From: Niabella pedocola
Lineage (GTDB): Bacteria; Bacteroidota; Bacteroidia; Chitinophagales; Chitinophagaceae
Length of the DNA stretch: 64,000 nucleotides
Assembly (NCBI RefSeq): GCF_021044425.1
Contig: NZ_JAJNEC010000005.1
Coordinates: forward strand, 1,116,001 to 1,180,000
Direction of reading: 5' to 3'
In this document: piece by piece, positions 41,430 through 50,078 of the stretch
Layout: each line of letters starts with the position of its first letter
Position numbering within the stretch: position 1 is the first letter of the stretch
Made by a program: the position numbers and the translations under genes
Notes under the pieces: model-generated
What the model was told of the DNA's origin: nothing
The model's input: the letters and a program-made list of their open reading frames with translations, nothing else
The model's database searches: none

Positions 41430-42605
41430 TCAGTCTGCCAGGAAAAATCCACGCTTTCTGGCCTGTACTTCTTCTTCGGGAACGATCAGCTTTTCTTTTA
41501 CGAAAATTCCAGTTTCCTTTTTCTTACCGATATAATCCAGCCCGGCAAGGTTGGTAAACAGCTGCAGGATCAGTGCACAGAATTTTATATTCTTCTCTAT
41601 TCCTTCGCGGATGTTCAGGTGATCGTACCGGTAATTCGTAATACTGGTAATTTCGTCCTCCAGCGCGCCCTGGTTTACATTGCACCACTCTGTAAAATAA
41701 TTGACCATCTCTTCCTTAGCCGACCCTACATAAATGTCGATGGCATTTTTAATGGTACGCGCCAATCCGGAAACCGCGGATACCAGGTGTACCGGCGAGC
41801 CGTACAATACATCATGCCGGTATCCTCCATATACCTGGGAAATATAAAACAACACCTGCTCACTCAATTTGCGTACAGGTTCAATAAGTTCATTCTGCTG
41901 GTTTTTCTGAAGGATCTTCTGCAGGATCTGTAAGGCGTTCAATTCCATCCGGCCAAAAAACTGCTCTGTTTCCGCGTGATGCTGGATCAGGCTTTCGTGG
42001 CTGTTTACGGCCGTACAGGGCGGAAGATAGTCCTCCTCCAGCGAAACGGACTGATCCCGGATGACTACTTTCCCAACCGGCAGCTGGAATGCTCCCAGCG
42101 TATTAAGCGAGGTATCCACCACCGGCAGCAGGGACACGGTATAAGCCGGCTCTGTAAAGGGCAGCCGGATGGGCTGTTCCTCCGGGTTGGCCGCACCGGA
42201 GGGGACCGGATTATACGGATCCAACGAAAGAACCACATAAAACGCATCAGACTTTCCCTGCAGCTCGCTGAAAGGAACGCTCAATCCCGGGATGCGGGCA
42301 CTCAGCTGGCTGGTATTATCTGCTGAATCGGCATTGAGGCGGATCACATATCCTCCCCTGGTAACAGCCGTACAGGAAAGAATGCGCACATTCACGTGCT
42401 GCATATTATCTACACTTACCCAGATCCGGGGAGGCTCTGTTGCCGCACTAATGGGCAACAGACCATAGTTATGATCATTCAGGAATACCGTATTACTCAT
42501 CGCCTGCTGAAATACAGCGGCATTGTGTTGCGCAATGAAATGATTTTTGTTGATCTTCATTCCATTGACCCAGTTAACAGGTTTATATTCTTGCATGCGG
42601 TTCAT
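41430..42605 (-). CDS. tssK: Type VI secretion system baseplate protein TssK
   Basis: Baseplate component linking the phage-tail-like machine to the membrane complex (391 residues). The N-terminal YKPVNWVNGMKINKNHFIAQ is the Bacteroidota TssK counterpart of the usual VxWxEGMFLxPQHFQ motif. The remainder has LSDPYNPVPSGAANPEE-type linkers, a helical middle domain (about 245-330) and a C-terminal receptor-like domain. The start is chosen at the second Met (42605), 16 bases into the 3' end of tssN; a third Met at 42596 is possible. Confidence 0.88.
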   Translation of the reverse strand: MNRMQEYKPVNWVNGMKINKNHFIAQHNAAVFQQAMSNTVFLNDHNYGLLPISAATEPPRIWVSVDNMQHVNVRILSCTAVTRGGYVIRLNADSADNTSQLSARIPGLSVPFSELQGKSDAFYVVLSLDPYNPVPSGAANPEEQPIRLPFTEPAYTVSLLPVVDTSLNTLGAFQLPVGKVVIRDQSVSLEEDYLPPCTAVNSHESLIQHHAETEQFFGRMELNALQILQKILQKNQQNELIEPVRKLSEQVLFYISQVYGGYRHDVLYGSPVHLVSAVSGLARTIKNAIDIYVGSAKEEMVNYFTEWCNVNQGALEDEITSITNYRYDHLNIREGIEKNIKFCALILQLFTNLAGLDYIGKKKETGIFVKEKLIVPEEEVQARKRGFFLAD

Positions 42606-42619
42606 ATGTTCATGTTTTA

Positions 42620-43489
42620 TCAGGAAACCCTGGAGCAAATAATAATATCGTTCTCTTTTATTTTATTAATAAAGATGGTACGTTCCGGATCGATATATTT
42701 TGTAAACAGGGTATACCATCTTGGTTTTTTAAAAAAGATCCAGCCGGAGGGTACACCTTTTTCATTGATATAAGCAATGCTGGCACTCGGATGCCGTTCA
42801 TTATAGTCGTTGATGAAATAATAAAAAAGCTCGCCAAATTCCATGTCGACGGGTGCTTTGGCCCTGAAATTCGTAAAATGTTTATCGGCGCCCTTTTTAT
42901 GAAATTCGAAACTGATCACTAGCAGGTTCCGCAGTTTCTTTTCGTCTACTTCCGCTATTTCCATATGGGCGGGATAATGCCACTGCTTCAAAATTTTAAA
43001 CGGAATGGCAACGGCCTGTTTATAGGTATAATACACGATCAGCGGAATGAAAAAGATCACAGCAGCCGTAGCCATGGTGAGGTCCATATAATCTTTCCGG
43101 AACAGCCGGTAAGTCATCATAAAACAAAGTCCGCCAATAAACAGGATCGCCAGGGTTAGAAAAATTTCGGCCCAGTATGTTTTTTCATTCACCCATTTCA
43201 GCCGGGTGGTAAGGGTATACACATGCAGGATACCCAGCCATAAAAAGAAAAACTGGAAAAAAAGAAATTGCTGCGTATTGCTTTCCAGGAACCGGAACCA
43301 GGACAATAGCCCGATGATGGCAAACCCGACCGCATACAAAAGAATATAGTACACCGTAGGTTTTGTAAACGGCTTAAAGCTGCCCCTGATTTTTGAAACA
43401 ATCAATCCCATGATCACCGACATGCTGATAAAGCTGATCCCCAGGTAGGGCAGCGCCGATTTTAATGATGGTGAAAACCAGTTTTCCAT
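42620..43489 (-). CDS. tssN: Type VI secretion system transmembrane protein TssN
   Basis: A 289-residue protein with about five membrane helices in the first 165 residues (near 13-30, 45-65, 78-95, 105-125 and 137-157) and a cytoplasmic C-terminal domain with FRAKAPVDMEFGELFYYFINDYNERHPSASIAYINEKG. This arrangement is that of TssN, one of the membrane proteins unique to Bacteroidota T6SS. It lies 35 bases after tssG and overlaps or nearly abuts tssK, consistent with one transcript. Confidence 0.88.
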   Translation of the reverse strand: MENWFSPSLKSALPYLGISFISMSVIMGLIVSKIRGSFKPFTKPTVYYILLYAVGFAIIGLLSWFRFLESNTQQFLFFQFFFLWLGILHVYTLTTRLKWVNEKTYWAEIFLTLAILFIGGLCFMMTYRLFRKDYMDLTMATAAVIFFIPLIVYYTYKQAVAIPFKILKQWHYPAHMEIAEVDEKKLRNLLVISFEFHKKGADKHFTNFRAKAPVDMEFGELFYYFINDYNERHPSASIAYINEKGVPSGWIFFKKPRWYTLFTKYIDPERTIFINKIKENDIIICSRVS

Positions 43490-43524
43490 TGCTTTGTCTC
43501 TGTTGTTCCTAAATTAAAAACCGT

Positions 43525-44484
43525 TTATATAATAGAAGAATATCCCAGGATCACTTCACTTTCCTCATCAAAGGACATTCCTTCTGTTTTCTGTGTTACA
43601 ATAATTTCGATTTCAATATCCGCTTCCACCGGAGCAAAATAATCATTAAAGGTTTTTATCAGCAGGTCCTTTTCTTTGTTGTTGATAAAATCGCTGACCT
43701 TACCATTTTCCAATGGTCCTATTTTATACAACAGCACCGGATAATCCTCCATGAACTCCGATCCGCAAACCATATAGTCCCCCAGTGGTTCTGCTCCCAG
43801 GCCTGTTCCACTGCCCAGCCCTTCGTTTTCCGCCACCTGTATCAGTTCCGGCTCCTTACGAACGATTTGTACCGGCTCGTTCAACAATGTTTTCAAACAG
43901 GACTCCATAATGGGAAGGTTGCCGCTGGTTTGGTGTGCATACGGCAGTAATAGCAAAAATGAAGCCGCTTCGTGTACTTTAAAAGAAGCCGGTAATCCCC
44001 AGAAATCCAGGAAGTATTTGGTGAGGATCTGGCTTTTTAAAATATCCAGTAAACTGATTTCTTCTTTCTCGAGCATCCGCTGCTGGTAAAAAAATTCATG
44101 CTCAAAAGGCTGAAAAAATTTGCGGATCTCGTTTTCCTTTGTCAGATTCTTTTTATACCGGTCGATCATTTCAGCCACTCCGGCCTGTTGCCGGAACTCG
44201 GAGGTCTCCGGCTGGTGAAACAAGGCCTCCGGAAGCATATCGTAAAAACCGGCACGGGATAAACCGATCTCCAGGAACGTCCGGTACCAGTCGTCCTCGA
44301 TCACGTTGGTACGGTAGATATCCTTTACAAATTCCCGGTAGAAATAGCCATTGTTATGGGTTACATAACCCTGTTCCGGAAAACCATTCTCCAGCGCATG
44401 GTTCAGCAACACTTCGGCCTTTACATCCGCATCGCGCTGTTGTAACCATTCTGACAGGTATCGTATGGTATCTTCGCTCTTCAT
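43525..44484 (-). CDS. tssG: Type VI secretion system baseplate protein TssG
   Basis: Baseplate wedge component (319 residues from the start MKSEDTIRYL). The segment FYREFVKDIYRTNVIED and LPEALFHQPETSEFRQQAGVAEMIDRYKKNLTKENEIRKFFQPFEHEFFYQQRMLEKEE resembles the Bacteroidota TssG family. The frame stays open 41 codons upstream, but that part overlaps tssF in an unlikely reading. The ATG overlaps the tssF stop region by a few bases, typical of coupled translation. It forms a complex with TssF, its direct upstream neighbour. Confidence 0.82.
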   Translation of the reverse strand: MKSEDTIRYLSEWLQQRDADVKAEVLLNHALENGFPEQGYVTHNNGYFYREFVKDIYRTNVIEDDWYRTFLEIGLSRAGFYDMLPEALFHQPETSEFRQQAGVAEMIDRYKKNLTKENEIRKFFQPFEHEFFYQQRMLEKEEISLLDILKSQILTKYFLDFWGLPASFKVHEAASFLLLLPYAHQTSGNLPIMESCLKTLLNEPVQIVRKEPELIQVAENEGLGSGTGLGAEPLGDYMVCGSEFMEDYPVLLYKIGPLENGKVSDFINNKEKDLLIKTFNDYFAPVEADIEIEIIVTQKTEGMSFDEESEVILGYSSII

Positions 44485-44485
44485 A

Positions 44486-46363
44486 TTAAATGCCTGAAGC
44501 TTCCCTGATAAATACCCGGTACGGGATAAATGCCATCGAACGTTCGGCCAGCTGCAGGGCCAGCTCTTTTTCCCATTGGGCCACTTCGCCTTTTTCCTGG
44601 GCTTCAATAAAGGCTTTCCGCTGCATGGTGATCGTTACGTCAATTGTTTTCATAAATCCCTTTGTTGTTTCTGCAGAGATCATAAATCCTTTGTCTACCG
44701 CTACGGCCTCTACCACCGCCCCCAGGAAATGCCGGCAATATAAGGCGATATCGTTCCGGCTCATGATACGGTCTTTAGACAGGAGGGCATACTTATAGGC
44801 CACCACCGCATCCGACTGGCTCAGCCGGTTTTTACCGTTTTGCGTGTTGGTAAGTAAAAAAACGGAAGCATGATTCACCGATCCGGTTCTGTACGGGTGC
44901 AGACGGGTGCCGGGGCGCAGGCCATTTGCCGCATACCCGTTGGTACTCCAGTATTGGATGTATAAAAATTTTGAGCTGGTTTGCCGGGGATTGCGTACCA
45001 TCAGATAGGGTGTGTAGGCCGATTGGTTGGAACTTGTATTGCCTACCAGCTGCTCAATTTTTGCAATGGATTGCTGCAGGCTTTTGAGCTCCTGGGAGAT
45101 AAGATCTTTACCCAGTTTTGCAAAAGCCGCACTTTCATCCCGCAGCAGCTGTACAAGATTCTCTACCACAACCGTTGCATCGCGTTCATCAAAACGGCCG
45201 GCACCCCCATTGCGCAGCAGGATATTGAGCTTTTCGTGGGCCTCTTCGGAATTTTGCCGGGTATGCAGGAAACGCCCGGTTTCATCGGTAATTTCTGCCA
45301 GGTCGTAAAACTGGTCGGCATCCGTAAGCAGCGGAATCACATTGATCATTTCCTGGATCCGGTACGTGATCTCATGCAACTTCCGGTTCACTACAGGAAA
45401 GCAGTTTGCAAACACGCTTACATCTTCCAGCATGGTGCTGGTAATATTTTCGGGGAAGGTGATGCGGATCCAGCACAAGGGTTCATGTATCGCTTTCAGG
45501 GTATCGTTACCAAACACCGCTTTCAACTCCGCCGGTAATGCTTTTTGCGCGGCGGCATACTGTTGTACAGCCGGATCTTTAATACTTACAAAAGCCTCTT
45601 CATATAATTCGTTTACCAGCCGGATATACCGGGAAGTAGCGCTCGCTTCCTGCTGGATCAGCTGTGCAGCATACCAGTCAGGGTTCCGGTTGGCCTGCAC
45701 ATTATATCCCTTTTGCGTATGTACGGGACGGTCTCCGATCTGCCAGCCGGCACTTTTCAGCTGATTAAAGAATACGGCTTTGTTTACCTCGCTGCGGTAC
45801 TGGAAGTAAAACTGCGTATGATTCAGATCCAGTTCTTTATGATCCATCGCAATCCAGAGCGTGGAGGGCGGCAACCATTGTTGCTGCTCCGCCAGTCCTA
45901 CAAGTTCTTTGGTAACGCCTCCGGGATAACGGTACAGCTTGTTTCCGGTGGCAGCGTAGCGCACACGCGATTTGTTGATGATAAACGCGTCTGTAGGTGT
46001 AAAAAAGATATCGGTACTTTTGGGCGCTTCGCCACTGCTCTGCCGTATATGCTGGGTAGTATAAAATTGTTCTTTTACCGATAAGGTGGCCACATCTTCC
46101 AGGCTGTTTGCATTTAAAACGGCGGAAGCCAGCCGGGGCCCGGTTAAAACATCCGGTGCCAGCAGTTGCACAATGCGATCCATTACCCGGTTGCGGGAGT
46201 GATAGATCTCGTTCGAAAGCCGCTCCAGCTCTGCCGCATTTACCGACAACAACAGGCCAACCAGCGGATCGAAATTAGAAGCTTCCTCGGTTTCGGGGTA
46301 TCCCCAGATCCTCGCTGCGTTTTGCAGCATCCTGTTCCGGATATGTTCCCTGCTTTCGTTCAT
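44486..46363 (-). CDS. tssF: Type VI secretion system baseplate protein TssF
   Basis: Largest baseplate wedge protein (625 residues), partner of TssG and related to phage gp6. The N-terminal MNESREHIRNRMLQNAARIWGYPETEEASNFDPLVGLLLSVNAAELERLSNEIYHSRNRVMDRIVQLLAPDVLTGPRLASAVL, in its conserved spacing of acidic and leucine positions, fits the Bacteroidota TssF family, as does the C-terminal ELALQLAERSMAFIPYRVFIREASGI. It lies 9 bases after tssE. Function is inferred from family and context. Confidence 0.87.
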   Translation of the reverse strand: MNESREHIRNRMLQNAARIWGYPETEEASNFDPLVGLLLSVNAAELERLSNEIYHSRNRVMDRIVQLLAPDVLTGPRLASAVLNANSLEDVATLSVKEQFYTTQHIRQSSGEAPKSTDIFFTPTDAFIINKSRVRYAATGNKLYRYPGGVTKELVGLAEQQQWLPPSTLWIAMDHKELDLNHTQFYFQYRSEVNKAVFFNQLKSAGWQIGDRPVHTQKGYNVQANRNPDWYAAQLIQQEASATSRYIRLVNELYEEAFVSIKDPAVQQYAAAQKALPAELKAVFGNDTLKAIHEPLCWIRITFPENITSTMLEDVSVFANCFPVVNRKLHEITYRIQEMINVIPLLTDADQFYDLAEITDETGRFLHTRQNSEEAHEKLNILLRNGGAGRFDERDATVVVENLVQLLRDESAAFAKLGKDLISQELKSLQQSIAKIEQLVGNTSSNQSAYTPYLMVRNPRQTSSKFLYIQYWSTNGYAANGLRPGTRLHPYRTGSVNHASVFLLTNTQNGKNRLSQSDAVVAYKYALLSKDRIMSRNDIALYCRHFLGAVVEAVAVDKGFMISAETTKGFMKTIDVTITMQRKAFIEAQEKGEVAQWEKELALQLAERSMAFIPYRVFIREASGI

Positions 46364-46372
46364 TGTGTATGT

Positions 46373-46819
46373 TTAGTTATATGCCAGCGGACTGATAAAA
46401 AAGCCATCCCGGTAAACGATGGGTTCGTTGGTAGCCGAGATCACTGCGGTAATGGTAAATTCCAGCTTTCTTTTTATTCCCGGATCGGAGCGGCCGGAAG
46501 CATTTTCTTCCTGCTGTACCCGCATTTCGATCTTTACCTTTTCGATCCTCTTTTCAAAACGGGCAATGGTTTTCCCCAGCGAAAGCAATATTTTTTCTTT
46601 TTGCTTATTCCGGTAAGACACATTGTCAAAATCTTCATCCCATAGTTCGTTCCCAAACTGCGCATCGCTTTGCAGTTCACCAAACGCCGTGGTCAGCATC
46701 AGGTGTAAATGATGCGCAATGGATTCCTTTAGCGAGCATTTTTTTACTTCTTTCTTGCCCACTATTTTTTCCAGTTCTAATGGAAGTTTATAATACGGAT
46801 ACAGCATGCCCGACATCAA
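46373..46819 (-). CDS. tssE: Type VI secretion system baseplate protein TssE (gp25-like)
   Basis: Baseplate component of the GPW/gp25 lysozyme-like family (148 residues). The segment SIAHHLHLMLTTAFGELQSDAQFGNELWDEDFDNVSYRNKQKEKILLSLGKTIARFEKRIEKVKIEMRV shows the family's N...I..ai...EPRL pattern in Bacteroidota form. The start may be Met1, Met2 or Met5. A 207-base gap precedes it, with a spurious small frame that is not accepted as a gene. Confidence 0.85.
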   Translation of the reverse strand: MMSGMLYPYYKLPLELEKIVGKKEVKKCSLKESIAHHLHLMLTTAFGELQSDAQFGNELWDEDFDNVSYRNKQKEKILLSLGKTIARFEKRIEKVKIEMRVQQEENASGRSDPGIKRKLEFTITAVISATNEPIVYRDGFFISPLAYN

Positions 46820-47026
46820 AATGGTTCGTAAGTAACGTTGCGATTTAGAATCATGCGATTTGCCAGGCTCAAAAGATATTTTCTTGATAGGTAAACACGC
46901 GGCAGAGTTTCCTCTCCTGAAGCAAATATTATTTTTTTTTCCAGATTTTCCCAGTTTTGCCCCGAGTTTTTAAAAAAATCACCTGTTTTTGATGATTGCT
47001 TCTTCCCCGCCCTGCATATATAATAA

Positions 47027-47872
47027 CTATTCACCATATAGCTGCAGATCCTCCTCTTTTATCCAGCCCGTAAGTTTATAATCGGGGTTTGCAATACTTT
47101 GAAAAACAGCGTAGTAAAAGTTTTTATAGCGTTTTGAAACCTGGATTTTATTCCCCCGCGTCAGGTACTCATCGGTCCGCACCTGATTCTGGGGATCTTT
47201 ATAGAAATATGCCCTGTCTGCCGCAACGATGAATTTTCCGGAAACATTGGTTACCGTACCTTCCGGAACTGCCGCTACTTTTTCAGCTGCCGGTATTTTG
47301 GTAAGCCATATCACCGATGCGGCAATGACAAGCATACAAAGCAACATCAGCGGAATCCGGTAGCGCTGCTTTTTATCTGTTCCTGTTGTTCCCAGCTGCC
47401 GGTATGCTTTTTCCGCTTTCAGGTATGCCTGTTTGGCCGTAATATAATCCGGCAATTCGGCCCGGATGCGCTCCAGTGCCCCGGCATGCGGATCTTCCTC
47501 AACAGCCACTTCTTCCGTTACAACCTCTGAAACAGCAGGCTCCGGTGTAGCCGCTTCCGGTTCATGGTCCGGCGTTTCCGGGGAAGGCTGCGGCTCCGGT
47601 TCCGGCCGGGAAGCCGCTTCCTGGAAATTCATTTTTGCAGCACGCCGGTGTTCATCATATACCTGGTCATATTCTCCGCGTAACTGCGGGTCGCTCAATA
47701 CTTCAAATGCCTCTATGATCTTTTTTGACCAGTCTTCAAAATAAACATCCCCTACATTTTTATCCGGATGAAATTTAAGAATCAGTTTCCGGTACGCCGT
47801 TTTTATCTGCTCGTCTGTAGCAGAGCGCGGCACGCCCAGGGTTTCATAATAGTTCTTTAATGTTCCTGCCAT
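47027..47872 (-). CDS. Membrane J-domain protein with a C-terminal SH3-like domain
   Basis: A 281-residue protein with a novel-looking arrangement. Residues 7-72 form a DnaJ J-domain with the HPD motif at 35-37, so it should stimulate an Hsp70 (DnaK). A proline/glutamate-rich stretch (88-125) and a TPR-like helix pair (128-160) follow, then one membrane helix at about 173-192. The last 80 residues (GTVTNVSGKFIVAADRAYFYKD...LTGWIKEEDLQL) resemble a bacterial SH3 domain, which would lie in the periplasm. It stands between the BamE-like gene and tssE in the T6SS direction and is probably co-transcribed with the first; a T6SS role is inference from position only. Confidence 0.82.
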   Translation of the reverse strand: MAGTLKNYYETLGVPRSATDEQIKTAYRKLILKFHPDKNVGDVYFEDWSKKIIEAFEVLSDPQLRGEYDQVYDEHRRAAKMNFQEAASRPEPEPQPSPETPDHEPEAATPEPAVSEVVTEEVAVEEDPHAGALERIRAELPDYITAKQAYLKAEKAYRQLGTTGTDKKQRYRIPLMLLCMLVIAASVIWLTKIPAAEKVAAVPEGTVTNVSGKFIVAADRAYFYKDPQNQVRTDEYLTRGNKIQVSKRYKNFYYAVFQSIANPDYKLTGWIKEEDLQLYGE

Positions 47873-47873
47873 A

Positions 47874-48275
47874 TCAGTTGTCTTTCCAGCTCAGCACTTT
47901 TTTATTAAGGATCTGTACTTCTGTAATGCCGGTTTGCGCCGCGTTTTTCTCCTGCGGATAGATCCAGGTTTCTTCGCCGGCCTGCGCTTTTATTTCAGCA
48001 GGATGCCCCCAGGCCATTAACAAAAATTCGGCGGGCATCCCGATAGTGACTTCGCCTTCCCGGATCTCCCGGGTATATTTCCGGTCGATCTTGTTTTCAA
48101 TAATATCAAATAAACGGGTTTCTACCTGTTCGTATACCGCACGGGCGGATGCCAGTTCGGCGCGGGCTTTTTCCCGGTCTTCTTTCTGGTGTACGGCCTT
48201 ATCGCCCCGGCTCAGCAGCAGGAAAACAAGCAGCCCGGTAGTAATGGCAATAATAATGATCGGCAAAAGGAACAT
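47874..48275 (-). CDS. Small membrane protein with a BamE/SmpA-like domain
   Basis: A 133-residue protein: an N-terminal membrane helix (residues 1-22, MFLLPIIIIAITTGLLVFLLL), a charged helix to about 60, and a C-terminal part with EVTIGMPAEFLLMAWGHPAEIKAQAGEETWIYPQ. The G-M-P...GxP...W.Y pattern resembles the BamE/SmpA fold, but the match is weak. Its stop lies one base before the J-domain gene's ATG, so the two genes are surely a pair. It is the first gene of the leftward block, with a TATCTTTG -7 element 42 bases upstream. Confidence 0.6.
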   Translation of the reverse strand: MFLLPIIIIAITTGLLVFLLLSRGDKAVHQKEDREKARAELASARAVYEQVETRLFDIIENKIDRKYTREIREGEVTIGMPAEFLLMAWGHPAEIKAQAGEETWIYPQEKNAAQTGITEVQILNKKVLSWKDN

Positions 48276-48316
48276 AGGGCATTTTGATGATGATAACAGA
48301 TTAACACGTGTGCACT

Positions 48317-48324
48317 CAAAGATA
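48317..48324 (-). promoter_or_regulatory. Possible -7 element for the T6SS-side operon
   Basis: TATCTTTG on the minus strand matches TAnnTTTG, 42 bases upstream of the BamE-like gene. The region between it and the divergent regulator is 102 bases long and holds the operator palindromes. Confidence 0.45.
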
Positions 48325-48397
48325 ACGGCAATGCCGGAAAAAAGAATAATTTCAGGACGGGTTCCGGTGAAAAAAATTTTTCCACATTGTCAAAATA

Positions 48398-48425
48398 TTT
48401 AGTAATTTGCACTAAAATTATTAGT
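48398..48425. promoter_or_regulatory. Palindromic operator candidate of the XRE-S24 regulator
   Basis: Three half-sites overlap the start of the regulator gene: TTTAGT (48398-48403), ACTAAA (48411-48416) and TTAGT (48421-48425). They form TTTAGT-7-ACTAAA and ACTAA-5-TTAGT inverted repeats. TAATTTG within them also resembles a -7 element, so binding here would repress the regulator's own promoter. Confidence 0.55.
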
Positions 48426-48426
48426 C

Positions 48427-49176
48427 ATGTCAGTTGCCAACAAAAATCTGAAATACCTGAGGAAGCTCAGAGGTTTAACGCAGGATGAGTTTGCCAGCAA
48501 ATTAAGCATCAAACGCTCCCTGCTGGGTGCTTATGAAGAAGGGCGTGCCGAACCAAGGCTGGAAGTACTGGAAACCGTTTGTGACCTGTTTAAGTTAACA
48601 CTTGACGAAATTTTACGCAAGGACCTGAGCGAACATACCGATAATTACCTGGCCAAAAGACGCGCTCTTAAGCTCTCCGACACCTCCGCAAAGATCCCCT
48701 TTGTTCCTGTAAAGGCCGCTGCGGGATACCTGAATGGGTATGCGGATCATGAATTTATTGATGAACTGAACACTTTTACGCTCCCCATGGTTACCGGCGG
48801 CAACTATCGGGCGTTCGAGATCTCGGGAGATTCGATGCTGCCCACCCCCAGCGGATCCATCATCGTGGGTGAAAAAGTAGAGGCCATGGATCATGTAAAG
48901 AACAATACCGCCTGTATCGTGGTATCCAAGAACGACGGTATTGTTTACAAACGCATTCAGAAGAACGGGAAAGCCAAAAGCAAATTAATGTTGCTGAGCG
49001 ACAACCCTACCTTTCAGCCTTATTCGATCAGTTCGGAAGATGTAGTGGAAATGTGGGAAGCACAATTTATCATTTCAAAAACGAATACTATGCAAAGCTG
49101 GAATGTGGGCCAGCTGGTAAATATTGTTGCCGACCTTCAGCAGGAGGTTGCGGGTATGAAAAAGAAGATCAATTAA
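48427..49176 (+). CDS. XRE-type repressor with S24 (LexA-like) peptidase domain
   Basis: A 249-residue regulator of the CI/LexA type. The XRE helix-turn-helix occupies residues 5-62 (LKYLRKLRGLTQDEFASKLSIKRSLLGAYEEGRAEP). A linker leads to the S24 domain with candidate cleavage site Ala99-Gly100 (KAAAGY), catalytic Ser136 in GDSM and Lys175 in VYKRI, so RecA-dependent self-cleavage is possible. Its C-terminus has a coiled segment (VNIVADLQQEVAGMKKK). It is divergent from the BamE-like/J-domain/T6SS genes, with an operator between. No phage genes are near, so it is not a prophage repressor by context; control of the T6SS block is inference. Confidence 0.87.
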   Translation: MSVANKNLKYLRKLRGLTQDEFASKLSIKRSLLGAYEEGRAEPRLEVLETVCDLFKLTLDEILRKDLSEHTDNYLAKRRALKLSDTSAKIPFVPVKAAAGYLNGYADHEFIDELNTFTLPMVTGGNYRAFEISGDSMLPTPSGSIIVGEKVEAMDHVKNNTACIVVSKNDGIVYKRIQKNGKAKSKLMLLSDNPTFQPYSISSEDVVEMWEAQFIISKTNTMQSWNVGQLVNIVADLQQEVAGMKKKIN

Positions 49177-49435
49177 GGGCTTAAACGCGAAGCCGCTGGG
49201 GCACTGAATACTTTCGCACTTCTGCAAATCCGGCGTTCCCGGATGTTGCAGACCTTTCCGCAACCTTATCCTAGACCCGAATTCCAGTGCTCTGTTTTCT
49301 GTGGCAACCTGAATTGAAGCCGCTAAGGCACTGAAGCGCTGCGTATTTTATACCTTCTGAGGAAATGCAGCACTCAAACGGATGACGCCGGCCTGTATCT
49401 TCTGTGTTTGCTATGGCAAGCCGGAACCGTAGCCG

Positions 49436-49849
49436 CTACCAGTCGTCGCGCCGCAGGGTGCGGCGGCTGGACTTGATTTCACCTTTCCGCTTCTTCTTAT
49501 CGATCCTTCGGGCAACCGCTGCCTTTGAAATCTTTGTGGCGATCCGTGCCTTTTTTTTATGAAGTGCAGCAGCGATCAGCGTGTTAATCTTTTGAATGGC
49601 ATCCACCTTATTCTCCAGCTGGGTGCGGTACTGTTGTGCCTTTACCTGCAAATATCCTTCCGACTGAATACGGTTGCTTAGCTTTTCCAGCAATATGGCT
49701 TTCTGCGCTTCAGAAAGCAGGGTCGAGCTTTGTACCTGAAAGGAGGCGATCACGGCAGTTTCCACCTTATTTACATTTTGTCCGCCCTTGCCGCCACTGC
49801 GGGTTGTTTGAAACAGCAATTCTTTTGAAACATCAATCTTCGGGTCCAT
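49436..49849 (-). CDS. arfB: ArfB-like alternative ribosome-rescue peptide chain release factor
   Basis: A 137-residue peptidyl-tRNA hydrolase-domain protein. TTRSGGKGGQNVNKVET at residues 15-31 carries the GGQ motif (22-24) that enters the peptidyl-transferase centre, followed by the usual release-factor core. The C-terminal tail is strongly basic (KKKARIATKISKAAVARRIDKKKRKGEIKSSRRTLRRDDW), the tail that in ArfB/YaeJ inserts into the empty mRNA channel of stalled ribosomes. No codon-recognition domain is present. Length agrees with the family (about 140). Confidence 0.92.
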   Translation of the reverse strand: MDPKIDVSKELLFQTTRSGGKGGQNVNKVETAVIASFQVQSSTLLSEAQKAILLEKLSNRIQSEGYLQVKAQQYRTQLENKVDAIQKINTLIAAALHKKKARIATKISKAAVARRIDKKKRKGEIKSSRRTLRRDDW

Positions 49850-50078
49850 ATCGGGCGTAAAACTAATTCATAATTCTGAACCAGCCAGAACTGGCTTAAA
49901 CGATCCGGCGATCAGTCCGCATTGAAATGTCCCACTTTCGCAGTGTAACAGGTAATGGCCAACTATATTGGAGTATCCGCCCCAGTAACCGGAGCCTATC
50001 CCACAAAATTTATATCCCTTTTTGCAAATTGCCCGGGATTCCTCCCGGGATCGCTATTTTTGAAGAAGGAAGCAAATT

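Noticed and set aside
46816..47037. 73-codon frame between tssE and the J-domain gene
   Set aside because: It has no family resemblance, overlaps the J-domain gene's end and occupies what is more likely a promoter region of tssE.
48427..49176. Prophage repressor
   Set aside because: The XRE-S24 architecture suggests it, but no integrase, portal, capsid or tail genes are nearby apart from T6SS genes, which are not a prophage.
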